DNA of 64,000 bases from Tahibacter soli. Lineage in GTDB: Bacteria > Pseudomonadota > Gammaproteobacteria > Xanthomonadales > Rhodanobacteraceae. A model generated the notes under the pieces. That model did not search any database, was not told the origin of the DNA, and saw only the letters and a list, made by a program, of their open reading frames with translations. This document shows positions 28,472 through 37,016 of the stretch, one piece after another. Position numbers and translations under genes: made by a program. Position 1 is the first letter of the stretch, and the number at the start of each line of letters is the position of its first letter. Where the stretch lies: positions 124,001-188,000 of the forward strand of contig NZ_JAOVZO020000001.1 of the NCBI RefSeq assembly GCF_025717065.2, written 5' to 3'.

Positions 28472-29821
28472 TCAGCGCACCGCGAACCGGCGCCGCGCCA
28501 ATCCCGCGGCGCAGGCGGCCAGCAGTAGCAACGCCGGCAGGCCGAGCGCCGGAATCGGCTGGTCCGACGCGCCGCGGCGCACGTCGAGATACCGCAGCAC
28601 GCGCATCGAATTCTCGCCGGCGGACGCCAGCACGACGCCGCGCTCGCCGTCGGCGCCGACGCTGTAGTCGGCGTTCGGATCCGTCGGCGATCGCCAGCGG
28701 TCGCCCTGCGGTTCGGCGAACGCGCGGTCGATCGCGCCATTGCGGTCGAGCACCCACAGCCAGGTGCCGTCGGCCGGCGACGGCGTACCCGGGAAGTACT
28801 GCCCCGCGTTCGCGAGCAGCTTCTCGCCGTAAGGCTGCACGTTCGGATTGCTCGTCGCGCCGCCGATGCACAGGCCGCTGAACTTCGACAGCGTTCGGCC
28901 GTGCGCGTCGAACGTGCGCTGCACGCACGACGCGCCGGCGACGGCGGCATACGTTCCGTCGCCGAGCGGATACACGTCCCGGACGACGTCGTCGGGCGAA
29001 TCGACGTTCGGAATGGCCTCGACGCCGCCGTCGCCGAACGCCGTGTCGACGCTGCCGTCGGCGCGGTAGCGCCGCCAGTAGTTGGGAACGGCTTCGCTTT
29101 GTTGATAATTCAAGATCTGGAAACCGCCGCCGGGAACGGGCATCACGTCGGTGCTGCCGATGCCTTCGCCGCTGCCGGGAACGACGATGCTGCCGCCGCC
29201 GCCGAACGCGATATCGGGCGACCCGTCGGCGCGCACGCGCCAGGCATCGAAGCCCAGCCGCACGCCGAAGGTTCCGAGCCGTCCGACGCCGACGACGAGA
29301 TAGCCGCTGCCGGTGTCGAACACCTTGGGGTTCTCGTAGGCGTGCGGCGCGACGACGAGCGGCGCGCCGGCGTTGAACGCCGGATCGAAGCGGCCGTCGG
29401 CCGTGACGCTCGCGAGGATCGTCTGGTGTCCGACAGACGACGAGAGCGTGACGAGTGCGTACAGACTGCCGTCGTTGCGCACGTGAACATCGTTGAACCG
29501 CACGAACTGCAGCTCGGCCTGCGCCAGCTCGAGCGTCGCCGACGCGCCGTTGCCGAATGTCGGATCGAGGCTGCCGTCAGGCAGCAGCCGCGCGACCCAC
29601 AGCAGCGGTTGAATGGTCCAGAACGGTCTCGGATTGCCGCGAACGGCGGCCACGACGACACGACGATCCGGCAGCACCGCCGTATGGGTCGTGCCGGCAT
29701 TTCGTTGTCCCGGCAGTGCGAGGTCGACGATGCCGGCATTGCCGAAGCCGGCGTCGGGCGCCAGCGCCGCGCGCGCGACGCAAGGCAGGGCGAGCGCGAG
29801 AACGAGTATCGCTTTCCACAT
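28472..29821 (-). CDS. Secreted delta-60-like protein, second of array, C-terminal sorting-type anchor
   Basis: The 449-residue protein has GGAG before ATG 29821 and an 18-residue signal peptide (core AILVLALALPCVARA). Propeller repeats carry the array's common words: APDAGFGNAGIVDLALPG, VLPDRRVVVAAVRGN, LLPDGSLDPTFGNGA, ADGRFDPAFNAG, YWRRYRADGSVDTAFGDGG. The end is IPALGLPALLLLAACAAGLARRRFAVR-like: a short Pro/Gly motif, a hydrophobic helix and a basic tail. It is paralogous over its whole length to the neighbours on each side. The role is unknown, probably cell-surface attached. Confidence 0.88.
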   Translation of the reverse strand: MWKAILVLALALPCVARAALAPDAGFGNAGIVDLALPGQRNAGTTHTAVLPDRRVVVAAVRGNPRPFWTIQPLLWVARLLPDGSLDPTFGNGASATLELAQAELQFVRFNDVHVRNDGSLYALVTLSSSVGHQTILASVTADGRFDPAFNAGAPLVVAPHAYENPKVFDTGSGYLVVGVGRLGTFGVRLGFDAWRVRADGSPDIAFGGGGSIVVPGSGEGIGSTDVMPVPGGGFQILNYQQSEAVPNYWRRYRADGSVDTAFGDGGVEAIPNVDSPDDVVRDVYPLGDGTYAAVAGASCVQRTFDAHGRTLSKFSGLCIGGATSNPNVQPYGEKLLANAGQYFPGTPSPADGTWLWVLDRNGAIDRAFAEPQGDRWRSPTDPNADYSVGADGERGVVLASAGENSMRVLRYLDVRRGASDQPIPALGLPALLLLAACAAGLARRRFAVR

Positions 29822-29869
29822 GGTGAACTCCGAAGGCGTGCCGGGTGGTTGTTCGATTCGCGTGGCCGG

Positions 29870-31306
29870 TCAGTCGCGGCGGCGCAGCCGCCGCCCCGCG
29901 AACGCGGCGGTGCCGGCGACGACGAGCAGCAGGCCGGGAAGGCCGAGCGCCGGAACCGGTTGCGCCTGCGTCGTGCCGCGCGGCGCGACGAAGCGCTGGA
30001 CGCGCACCGTGTTTTCGGCGAACTCGGCGCTCGCGACGACGAAACGTTGAGGGCCGTCGGCGGCGACGTCGTGGCTGGCCGAATGCGGGCCCGGTATGCG
30101 CCAGCGGGTGTCGTCCTGCGGCTGCGCGAAGGCAGCATCGACGCGGCCGTCGAGATCGACCGCCCATGCGTAGGATCCGTCGCTCGGCAGCGAGATGAAG
30201 TACGTGCGCTGCTCGCCTTGCATGAGGATGCGCTCGCCCCAAGCGTGCGGGCGGAACTTCTGGCTCGTACTCGCCAGTCCCGGCGTGCACGTGCTGGCGA
30301 AGGTGACGAGAATGTTGCCCTGCGCATCGAGGATGCGGCGCCCGCAGTTCGAACCCTCGGTGCCGAGCCAGGTGCCGTCGCCGAGCGCGTAGACGCGTCT
30401 GAGACCGAACCCGTCGTGGGTCGGAATGGCGGCTTCGCCGTTGATGCCGAAGGCGGTGTCGAGACTGCCGTTCGCGCGGTAGCGGCGCCAGAACGAGCGT
30501 TCGCCGGCACTCGTATATTCAAGGAACAGTATCTGCAGCCCGCCGCCCGGCACGGGCATGGCATCGCGGATCTGCGCCGGCGTCGATTCGACGTCGAGCA
30601 CGCCGTCGGCGCCGAACGCGATGTCGGGCGTGCCGTCCAGATGCAGACGCCGCGCGATCAGTCGCGTGACGTGGCCGCAACACGTTTCGCGATCGATGCC
30701 GACGACGACCACCGCGTTGTCGTCGACGAACAGTTTTTCGCTGGTGAACGGCGCCAGCGGCAACGGCTGGCCGGCGTTGAATGCGGGATCGAGACGGCCG
30801 TCGGCCGTGACGGCGAGGAGCAGCGCTTCGGACTGCGGCGACGGATCGCCAGCGCCGGTCGTCGTCGACATCAGCACGAACTGGCTGCCGTCCGCACGCA
30901 TATGGATGTCGCCGGCCACGGCGTAGTCGGCCGGTGCGGGCCGCAGCACGAAGGTGACCGTGCCGCCGTTGCCGAACGTCGCGTCGGGCCGGCCGTCGGG
31001 CAGCAGGCGTGCGAACGACGCCGTCAATGCGCCGCTCGCGCTGTCACGCCCCGTATCGGTCCTCGCGACCGCGATGCGCCGGTCGGGCAGCACCGCGACA
31101 TGCGCCGGATTGAGATACGAGGCACCCGGCAGCGCGATGTCGACGATGCCGTTGCTGCCAAAGCCGGCGTCGGGCACGGGCTCGGCCGACACGAGCCCCG
31201 GCCCGGCGGCGAGCACGGCGAGCACTCGCGAAAAAACGGACAAGAAATACCGGCGATTCGACGCTCGCGGCCAAATCGGCGCAAGCGTTGCGATCGTGCT
31301 TTCCAT
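29870..31306 (-). CDS. Secreted delta-60-like protein, first of array, C-terminal sorting-type anchor
   Basis: This 478-residue protein is the first of three paralogues. ATG 31306 is preferred over an upstream in-frame start because AGGGG precedes it and a signal anchor region follows at once (core FLSVFSRVLAVLAAGPGLVSA). Repeats include VPDAGFGSNGIVDIALPG, VLPDRRIAVARTD, LLPDGRPDATFGNGG and FWRRYRANGSLDTAFGING. The C-terminus is PVPALGLPGLLLVVAGTAAFA followed by RRLRRRD. Two Cys pairs (ETCCGH and SNCGRR/STCTPG) differ from the paralogues. The next gene is 48 bases away, so the three genes probably form an operon. Confidence 0.87.
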   Translation of the reverse strand: MESTIATLAPIWPRASNRRYFLSVFSRVLAVLAAGPGLVSAEPVPDAGFGSNGIVDIALPGASYLNPAHVAVLPDRRIAVARTDTGRDSASGALTASFARLLPDGRPDATFGNGGTVTFVLRPAPADYAVAGDIHMRADGSQFVLMSTTTGAGDPSPQSEALLLAVTADGRLDPAFNAGQPLPLAPFTSEKLFVDDNAVVVVGIDRETCCGHVTRLIARRLHLDGTPDIAFGADGVLDVESTPAQIRDAMPVPGGGLQILFLEYTSAGERSFWRRYRANGSLDTAFGINGEAAIPTHDGFGLRRVYALGDGTWLGTEGSNCGRRILDAQGNILVTFASTCTPGLASTSQKFRPHAWGERILMQGEQRTYFISLPSDGSYAWAVDLDGRVDAAFAQPQDDTRWRIPGPHSASHDVAADGPQRFVVASAEFAENTVRVQRFVAPRGTTQAQPVPALGLPGLLLVVAGTAAFAGRRLRRRD

Positions 31307-31390
31307 GAACACCCCTGTTCGACGTCCTGCGATCGACCCTTGAGACGCGGGCCGACGCAGGTCCCCCCAAAGGCGGATGCGCACGATCGC

Positions 31391-31412
31391 GACGGGCGGC
31401 GTGCCGCCCGTC
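31391..31412 (-). promoter_or_regulatory. 9-bp stem-loop in leader of the array
   Basis: GACGGGCGG / CCGCCCGTC with the loop CGTG lies 85 bases before the ATG at 31306. It could be an attenuator or a second terminator after the upstream gene. No U tract follows. Confidence 0.35.
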
Positions 31413-31440
31413 TTCAGATTGTTAACAAGAAGATAAAGCG

Positions 31441-31466
31441 ACTTCCGGCCCGGCGCGGCCGGAAGT
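31441..31466 (-). terminator. Terminator hairpin after secreted hypothetical
   Basis: The perfect 10-bp stem ACTTCCGGCC / GGCCGGAAGT has a six-base loop. It starts 24 bases after the stop at 31491. On the minus strand the hairpin is followed by the T-rich CGCTTTATCTTCTTG. Confidence 0.7.
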
Positions 31467-31490
31467 TCTATTGAAAACGACTACAAAATA

Positions 31491-32327
31491 TCAACGACGC
31501 GGCGGATCGGCGACGAAGCCCGCCGGAAACGCCTGCGGCTCGTCCGGCACCGGGCGCGGATGGCGCGGCACGATGCCGCGCGCGGCAAGGTTGCGCCAGC
31601 TGTCGTACCAGACCGACACGACTTCGTTCGGCCGGCTGCTCTCGCGCTCGAACGTCGTGTAGCTCGCGTAGCTCGACTCGCGCTGGCCGTGTCCGGTGCC
31701 GAGCGATTCCTCGACGGCCGGCGCCGGCGCGCGCTTGGCGGCGTCGGCGGCGCCGCCGCGCGGCGCGGCCTGTGCGGTCGACGCGGCCGGCGCTTCGGCG
31801 CGACGGCCTTCGCTTTCGCGCGCGGCGCCGAGCTTGTCGTCGGCGATGCGGTCGCGGTAGATCGGGCGCGGCGGCGGCACGTAGCGTTCGCGGAACACGG
31901 CGACGCCGATCACGCCCACGTTGTCCGGCCGCCCGGTGCGCGCCGCGTACGAATCGGAAAGCTCGGTGAACTCGAACGCCGCGATCTCGCTCATGTCCTT
32001 GCGCCAGCCGGCGACTTCGGTCGACTCGTACGGGCCGAGCACGTAGCCCGACTGGTTCGGGTTCGCGGTCTGACCGCTGATCGCGTTGACGCCGTCGACC
32101 GACAGCACGGCGAGCACGCGCTGCGCGCTGCGGTTGACGATGCGCACGGCGTAGCGGTGGCCCGGCGTGCCGGCGACGTAATACTGGCCGCGCTGCGGGT
32201 ATTGCGGCAGCGTCGTGCCGGTGTCGCGGTCGACGACGGAGATGTCGACGAGGCTGCCGGCCTGCGCGGCCGTCGAGGCGGCGATGGCCAAGCTAGCGAG
32301 GGCGGACAACAGGGTGCGCGCTTTCAT
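31491..32327 (-). CDS. Secreted hypothetical protein with C-terminal basic tail
   Basis: The 278-residue protein has GGAG before the ATG and a 23-residue signal peptide (core [18 protein letters not shown]). The N-terminal half is a beta domain (about 25-150) with [40 protein letters not shown] and [18 protein letters not shown], like a small Ig-type or copper-chaperone-like fold. The middle (about 165-220) is Ala/Pro/Glu-rich and disordered. The end has a conserved-looking [19 protein letters not shown] do not know a named family, but proteins of this layout are common in Lysobacterales. The gene is divergent from trpS. A periplasmic role is likely. Confidence 0.8.
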   Translation of the reverse strand: MKARTLLSALASLAIAASTAAQAGSLVDISVVDRDTGTTLPQYPQRGQYYVAGTPGHRYAVRIVNRSAQRVLAVLSVDGVNAISGQTANPNQSGYVLGPYESTEVAGWRKDMSEIAAFEFTELSDSYAARTGRPDNVGVIGVAVFRERYVPPPRPIYRDRIADDKLGAARESEGRRAEAPAASTAQAAPRGGAADAAKRAPAPAVEESLGTGHGQRESSYASYTTFERESSRPNEVVSVWYDSWRNLAARGIVPRHPRPVPDEPQAFPAGFVADPPRR

Positions 32328-32523
32328 GGTGGGGCTCCAGACCGGATGTGCGGCAATCGAACGCGAAGCCGCCGGGTACGGGGTTACAACGCCGATCGGC
32401 GCCCGAAGCGAACGTATGCCCTTGTCTGCAAAGCGTTTGCCCGTACACTGGCGGTCTTGCCCGCGGTTTTGCGCCGCGCCCGGCCGCGCAGCGCGCGGCC
32501 TTCGTTTCGAGAGCGTTCACGCA

Positions 32524-33894
32524 ATGAAGACCCGCGTACTCACCGGCATCACCACGACCGGCACCCCGCACCTCGGCAACTACGTCGGCGCGATTCGCCC
32601 GGCGGTCGCGGCCAGCCGGCGCGACGACGTCGAGTCGTACTACTTCCTCGCCGACTACCACGCGCTGATCAAGTGCGACGACCCGGCGCGCATCGCGCGT
32701 TCGCGCCTGGAAATCGCGGCGACGTGGCTCGCCTGCGGACTCGACCCGGAGCGCGTGTATTTCTACCGCCAGTCCGACATTCCGGAAATTCCGGAGCTGA
32801 CGTGGCTGCTCACCTGCGTGACCGGCAAGGGCCTCATGAACCGCGCTCACGCCTACAAGGCGTCGGTCGACCAGAACGTCGCGGCCGGCGAAGACCCCGA
32901 TGCCGGCGTCACGATGGGCCTGTACAGCTATCCGATCCTGATGGCCGCCGACATTCTCATCTTCAACGCGCACCAGGTGCCGGTCGGGCGCGACCAGATT
33001 CAGCACATCGAAATGGCGCGCGACATCGGCGCGCGCTTCAACCATCTGTTCGGCGCCGGGCGCGAATATTTCGTGCTGCCCGAAGTCGTGATCGAGGAAA
33101 GCGTCGCGACGCTGCCGGGTCTCGACGGTCGGAAAATGTCAAAAAGCTACGACAATACGATTCCGCTGTTCGACGGCGGCGCGAAGCGACTGAAGGAGAC
33201 GATCGCGCGCATCGTCACCGACTCGCGCCTGCCGGGCGAGCCGAAGGACGCCGACGCCTCGCATCTTCTGACGCTCTACCGGGCGTTCGCCGATGCGGCC
33301 GACGCCGAAACGTTCCGCGCCGATCTCGTCGCGGGCCTCGGCTGGGGCGACGCCAAGCAGCGCCTGTTCGAGCGCATCGAACGCGACGTCGCGCCGATGC
33401 GCGCGCGCTACGAGGAGCTGATCGCGCGTCCGGACGATATCGAAGACGTGCTGCAGCAGGGCGCGAAGAAGGCGCGCGCGATCGCGACGCCGCTGCTGGC
33501 CGGATTGCGCGAAGCGGTCGGACTGCGACGCCTGGGCGGCGCGGCGAAGGCGAAGGCCGGCGCCGCGAAGTCGGCGAAGGCCGCGCGTTTCGTCAGCTTC
33601 CGCGAGAAGACCGGCAGCTTCCATTTTCGTCTCGTTGCCGCTGACGGCGAGCAGCTGCTGCTGTCGCCGGCGTTCGCGAATCCGAAGGATGCCGGCGCGA
33701 CGATCTCGCGGCTTGCCGCGCCCGACGCCGACGTGTCGGTCGAGCGCGACGACGACGCGAAGCGCTTCAGGCTTGCGCTCGACGGCGAAACGGCGGCCGT
33801 GTCCGACGCGTTCGACACGCTCGATGCGCGCGACGCGGCGCTCGACAAGGTGGCCGAAGCGCTGCGCCAGATTCGCGCGTCCGAGGAAGGCTAG
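32524..33894 (+). CDS. trpS: Tryptophanyl-tRNA synthetase with C-terminal extension
   Basis: This enzyme charges tRNA-Trp in the cytosol. The class I signatures are present: [12 protein letters not shown] (HIGH-like, residues about 11-22) and [10 protein letters not shown] (KMSKS). The 456-residue length exceeds the usual 330-350 because of an added domain after about residue 355. This domain has [20 protein letters not shown] and [19 protein letters not shown], which matches the small YegP/DUF1508 fold. Such an extension is known in Xanthomonas-type TrpS. The ATG at 32524 starts as [14 protein letters not shown] longer in-frame frame exists but has no family likeness. The next gene starts two bases after the stop. 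Confidence 0.96.
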   Translation: MKTRVLTGITTTGTPHLGNYVGAIRPAVAASRRDDVESYYFLADYHALIKCDDPARIARSRLEIAATWLACGLDPERVYFYRQSDIPEIPELTWLLTCVTGKGLMNRAHAYKASVDQNVAAGEDPDAGVTMGLYSYPILMAADILIFNAHQVPVGRDQIQHIEMARDIGARFNHLFGAGREYFVLPEVVIEESVATLPGLDGRKMSKSYDNTIPLFDGGAKRLKETIARIVTDSRLPGEPKDADASHLLTLYRAFADAADAETFRADLVAGLGWGDAKQRLFERIERDVAPMRARYEELIARPDDIEDVLQQGAKKARAIATPLLAGLREAVGLRRLGGAAKAKAGAAKSAKAARFVSFREKTGSFHFRLVAADGEQLLLSPAFANPKDAGATISRLAAPDADVSVERDDDAKRFRLALDGETAAVSDAFDTLDARDAALDKVAEALRQIRASEEG

Positions 33895-33896
33895 GC

Positions 33897-35660
33897 ATGT
33901 TGCGCTATCTCGCCGCGTGCGCCGTGATGTTCGGCGCCGCGGCGCACGCGGCGACCGGCAAGTCGCCGCTGCCGGCGTTCGGCGCGCCGCCGCTGGCCGA
34001 ATCGGCCAGCGTCGACGGCGACGCATACCGCCGCGCGTACGGTTCGCGGTCGGGCCACGAATTCGACGCGGCGCTCGCCGCCGACCTCGACGCGGCAATG
34101 ACCGGCGCCGCCTGCGATACGCTTCTGCCGTCGGCCGACGCGCTGGCGACGCAGGAGCCGCGGCGCCTGGGCCCGCATTTCGTGCGCATGCGGTGCGCGC
34201 TCAAGCGGGGCGACGGCGTCGACATCGCGAACGCGTTGCGTACGGCGTTTCTCGCCGCGGTGGCGTCGGCCGAGCGGCCGTCGGCCGAGTACCATCCCGA
34301 CCGCGTCGTCGCGGTGGCTTCGCTCGTCGACGCGTACGTCTATCTGCTCGCGAAACGCGAAACGATCACGGCGTCGACGTTCGAGATCGCCGGCGGCGGA
34401 CGCCGGCTGTACTACGTCGCGGCGGTGCGGACACCGGACGGCGGGCGCGAATCGATCGTGCGGTTCGATCTCGCCGATCTGATGCGCGCGACGCTCGGGC
34501 AGCTCGGCGGCGACGCGATCGAATATCCCGACATGCCGGCGCTCGAATTCGCGCGGCTGCTCGCGACGCAGCCGGAACTGCGCGGACGGGCGCGAACCGG
34601 CATCGCACTGTTTGCCGCGGGCTTTCCCGGCATGAGCCTCGCGCACGAGCCGCTGCGCGACGCGCTCGCGCAGGCGGCCGACGCGCAGGTGAATCCCGAT
34701 GTGCACTATGCATCATTGTGGCTCGCGTACGCGCAGCTCGCCGACGTGCCGCCGGGCGCGCGCGTCGCCGAACTCGCGCGCGTCGCGGCGGCGCAGCTCG
34801 CCGACGGCGACGTGCTGCTGGCGGCGCTGGCCGAGCGGGGAGTCGGCGTCGAACGGTCGCGCCGCACGCGCGACGCCGCGCTCGATCGCGCGGCGCGGCG
34901 CATCGGCATGCCCGCCGCGCAGCTGAGGCTCTCGCAGCTGCTGGCGCGCGCCGGCTCGCCGCTGTACGACGCCGGTCTCGGCGCCGACTGGCAGCGCAAG
35001 GCGGCACGCGCCGGCGACGCCGTCGCGCAGTGGCAGTACGGTTCGTCGCTGTGCTTAGGCGCCGCGGCGAAACCCGCGCAGTGCGACGTCGCGTGGTTCG
35101 AGCGGTCGGCGAAACAGGGGGCGACGACCGCGACGCGCCTGCTGGGCCGCGCGTATCTCACCGGCACCGGCGTGCCGCGCGATGCGGCGCGCGCGCGCGG
35201 CTACTACGAAGCGGCGCTCGCGGCCGGCGACGAGAACGCGGCCGGCACGCTCGGCGAAATCCACGCGAACGGCGACGGCGTGCCGCGCGACCGCGCACGC
35301 GCGATCGAGTTGTTCCGCCGTGGCGCGCGCTACGGCGACCCGCGCGCGCAGGTGAGCCTCGCGCTCGCGCTGCGCGACGGCGCGGCCGGCGACGCGGCCG
35401 AATCGCTGCGCTGGTTCAAGGCGGCTGCGCAACAGGGCGAGCGGCGCGGCTTCGCCGGCTGGGGGCGCGCGCTGGAAGAAGGCCGCGGCGTGGACAAGGA
35501 CGAGACGCTCGCGCGCGGCATGTACGCGTGGGCGGCCGAGGCGGGCGATCGCGACGCGATGCGACGACTGGCGGCGATGCTGCGCGACGGACGCGGCGGC
35601 GACGCCGACGCGTCGCAGGCCGACGCGTGGCTGCAGCGCGCCGATCAGGTCAGGCCGTAG
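33897..35660 (+). CDS. Secreted Sel1-repeat protein
   Basis: The 587-residue protein lies two bases after trpS, and its GAGGAAGG site sits inside the trpS end, so translation is coupled. The signal peptide is about 18 residues (core YLAACAVMFGAAAHA). Residues 20-330 form an unnamed helical domain. From about residue 370 there are five or more Sel1 (SLR) units, for example AKQGATTATRLLGRAYLTG, LAAGDENAAGTLGEIHANG, RYGDPRAQVSLALALRDG, AQQGERRGFAGWGRALEEG. Such solenoids bind proteins in the periplasm. Its last 16 bases overlap the RES toxin gene on the other strand. Confidence 0.9.
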   Translation: MLRYLAACAVMFGAAAHAATGKSPLPAFGAPPLAESASVDGDAYRRAYGSRSGHEFDAALAADLDAAMTGAACDTLLPSADALATQEPRRLGPHFVRMRCALKRGDGVDIANALRTAFLAAVASAERPSAEYHPDRVVAVASLVDAYVYLLAKRETITASTFEIAGGGRRLYYVAAVRTPDGGRESIVRFDLADLMRATLGQLGGDAIEYPDMPALEFARLLATQPELRGRARTGIALFAAGFPGMSLAHEPLRDALAQAADAQVNPDVHYASLWLAYAQLADVPPGARVAELARVAAAQLADGDVLLAALAERGVGVERSRRTRDAALDRAARRIGMPAAQLRLSQLLARAGSPLYDAGLGADWQRKAARAGDAVAQWQYGSSLCLGAAAKPAQCDVAWFERSAKQGATTATRLLGRAYLTGTGVPRDAARARGYYEAALAAGDENAAGTLGEIHANGDGVPRDRARAIELFRRGARYGDPRAQVSLALALRDGAAGDAAESLRWFKAAAQQGERRGFAGWGRALEEGRGVDKDETLARGMYAWAAEAGDRDAMRRLAAMLRDGRGGDADASQADAWLQRADQVRP

Positions 35661-36289
35661 CCGAGGTCTTCGGCGGCGGCCGCGACGAGGTCGGTCAGCG
35701 CGGCATCGGCGAGCGCGCGATTGAATTCGGGTTTGAGCGGCAGGACGTCGAGCGCTTCGGCGCGGTCGGTCAGCGCGAACGCCGGCGCGTTGCCGTTCAT
35801 CGACGAGCAGTAGGCGATGCCGGCGCAGTGCGGATACGCGTCGTACAACGCTTGCGCCCACTGCCGCGCCCGATGGCGCGGGCCGGAATGGATCGCGGTC
35901 GACGCGCCCATGCGCGTGACGAAATTGCCGGTGAGATCGACGAGGTCGACGTCGCGCGCGAGCGCGAACACCGCGAGCCACGGCTCGCGCCGCTGCTTGT
36001 TGATCACGCGATCGGTCTGGAAGACTTCGGCAAGGCACGTCGCCGCCGCGGACGCGGCGTAGAAGATCGCGCGATGCCGCTGCATAAAGCCGTTGCCGGC
36101 CTTGTCGGGCAGGTGATGATCGAAGCGCGCGTCGGTCGGCCCGAAGCGGCGGAACGCGTTCCACGCGACCGGATGCGGCCCGCCGGCGAAATAGATGCGG
36201 GCGAGCGGCGTGCCCTTGCGCACGCAGCGGATGGCCGGTTCGATCGCCCGTAGCGCGTCGACATCGGGCGGCTCAGGGAATTTCGCCAT
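35645..36289 (-). CDS. RES-type toxin (NAD+ phosphorylase family)
   Basis: This 214-residue RES domain protein is the toxin of a toxin-antitoxin pair. Family members destroy NAD+. The expected core residues are visible: Arg31 in LARIYF, Tyr78 in AIFYAAS, Glu88 in CLAEVF and Ser130 or Ser135 in MGASTAIHS. The gene begins three bases after the antitoxin stop and has no separate promoter, typical of an antitoxin-first operon. Its end overlaps the Sel1 gene on the opposite strand by 16 bases. The family assignment is from motif spacing. Confidence 0.88.
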   Translation of the reverse strand: MAKFPEPPDVDALRAIEPAIRCVRKGTPLARIYFAGGPHPVAWNAFRRFGPTDARFDHHLPDKAGNGFMQRHRAIFYAASAAATCLAEVFQTDRVINKQRREPWLAVFALARDVDLVDLTGNFVTRMGASTAIHSGPRHRARQWAQALYDAYPHCAGIAYCSSMNGNAPAFALTDRAEALDVLPLKPEFNRALADAALTDLVAAAAEDLGYGLT

Positions 36290-36292
36290 CGC

Positions 36293-36940
36293 TCAGATCA
36301 GTGCAACGAGACGCAGCACCGGCTTGACCTCGCCGGTCGCGAGCAGCCATTCGCGCGGCGACGGATGATGCTTCGCGTCGGCGTCGCCGAGTTCGGTCGA
36401 CGGCAGCATGAACCAGCGGACGAATTCGACCGGCGTCACGTCGGGCGACAGCGCCGGCACGATCTGCGCGAGACCCGGCACTTCGGCGCCGTCTTCGAAC
36501 TGCACGAGCGGAATGCGGTGTTCGCCGTTCGCGTCGAACGCGTACAGCGTTCGCGCGCGGATGCGTTGGCGGATGCGGCTCGGATCGACGCCGAGCAGGC
36601 GTGCGGCTTCTGCGGTGGTCGTCGAGGCGTCGAGAATTTCGAAAAAGGTATGCGCCATGCGTTCGCGCGCGGCGGCGGCCTTGGCGGCGGTGCGGCGGTT
36701 CGGCAGGAAGCCGACCGCGCGCAGGGCGTCGGTTTCGCCGGCGGAGAGGCTCGATGCGGCGTCGAGGCTCTTCGGCTGGACGACACTGCCGGCCGGGCGG
36801 CCGTGCACGAAGGTGTCGTAGGCGGCGCGGATCCAGTCGGCGGCCGCGGGCGCCGGGGCCGCGGCGGAATCGCGGACCCAGCTGCCGGTCGGAAAGCCGG
36901 TGCCGGTGCCATAGGGTTTCACGGGTTTCGGCTTGCTCAT
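36293..36940 (-). CDS. Antitoxin of the RES pair, helix-turn-helix protein
   Basis: The 215-residue protein has a disordered N-terminus (KPKPVKPYGTGTG), a helical region, and a MerR/excisionase-like helix-turn-helix at about 110-135 (TTTAEAARLLGVDPSRIRQRI). A C-terminal part follows with RIPLVQFEDGAEVPGLAQI and VEFVRWFMLPSTEL. This is larger than the common Xre/MbcA antitoxins with DUF2384 and lacks a clear DUF2384, so it may be a less known antitoxin class. The ATG at 36940 is preferred over GTG 36943. The GGGAG ribosome site lies inside a 15-bp inverted repeat, which suggests autoregulation. Confidence 0.75.
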   Translation of the reverse strand: MSKPKPVKPYGTGTGFPTGSWVRDSAAAPAPAAADWIRAAYDTFVHGRPAGSVVQPKSLDAASSLSAGETDALRAVGFLPNRRTAAKAAAARERMAHTFFEILDASTTTAEAARLLGVDPSRIRQRIRARTLYAFDANGEHRIPLVQFEDGAEVPGLAQIVPALSPDVTPVEFVRWFMLPSTELGDADAKHHPSPREWLLATGEVKPVLRLVALI

Positions 36941-36941
36941 C

Positions 36942-36978
36942 ACGCTTGCTCCCGTCGGGAGATGACGGGAGCAAGCGT
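36942..36978 (-). promoter_or_regulatory. Perfect 15-bp inverted repeat over the antitoxin leader
   Basis: ACGCTTGCTCCCGTC and its exact reverse complement flank a seven-base spacer. It ends two bases before the ATG. The site fits a DNA operator for the antitoxin. As RNA it would fold and hide the GGGAG ribosome site. It also lies 38 bases after the dehydrogenase stop, so it could end that transcript, but there is no U tract. Confidence 0.7.
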
Positions 36979-37016
36979 ATCACGGCGGAGCGGGGTATGC
37001 CTGAACGGCGCCCGGT

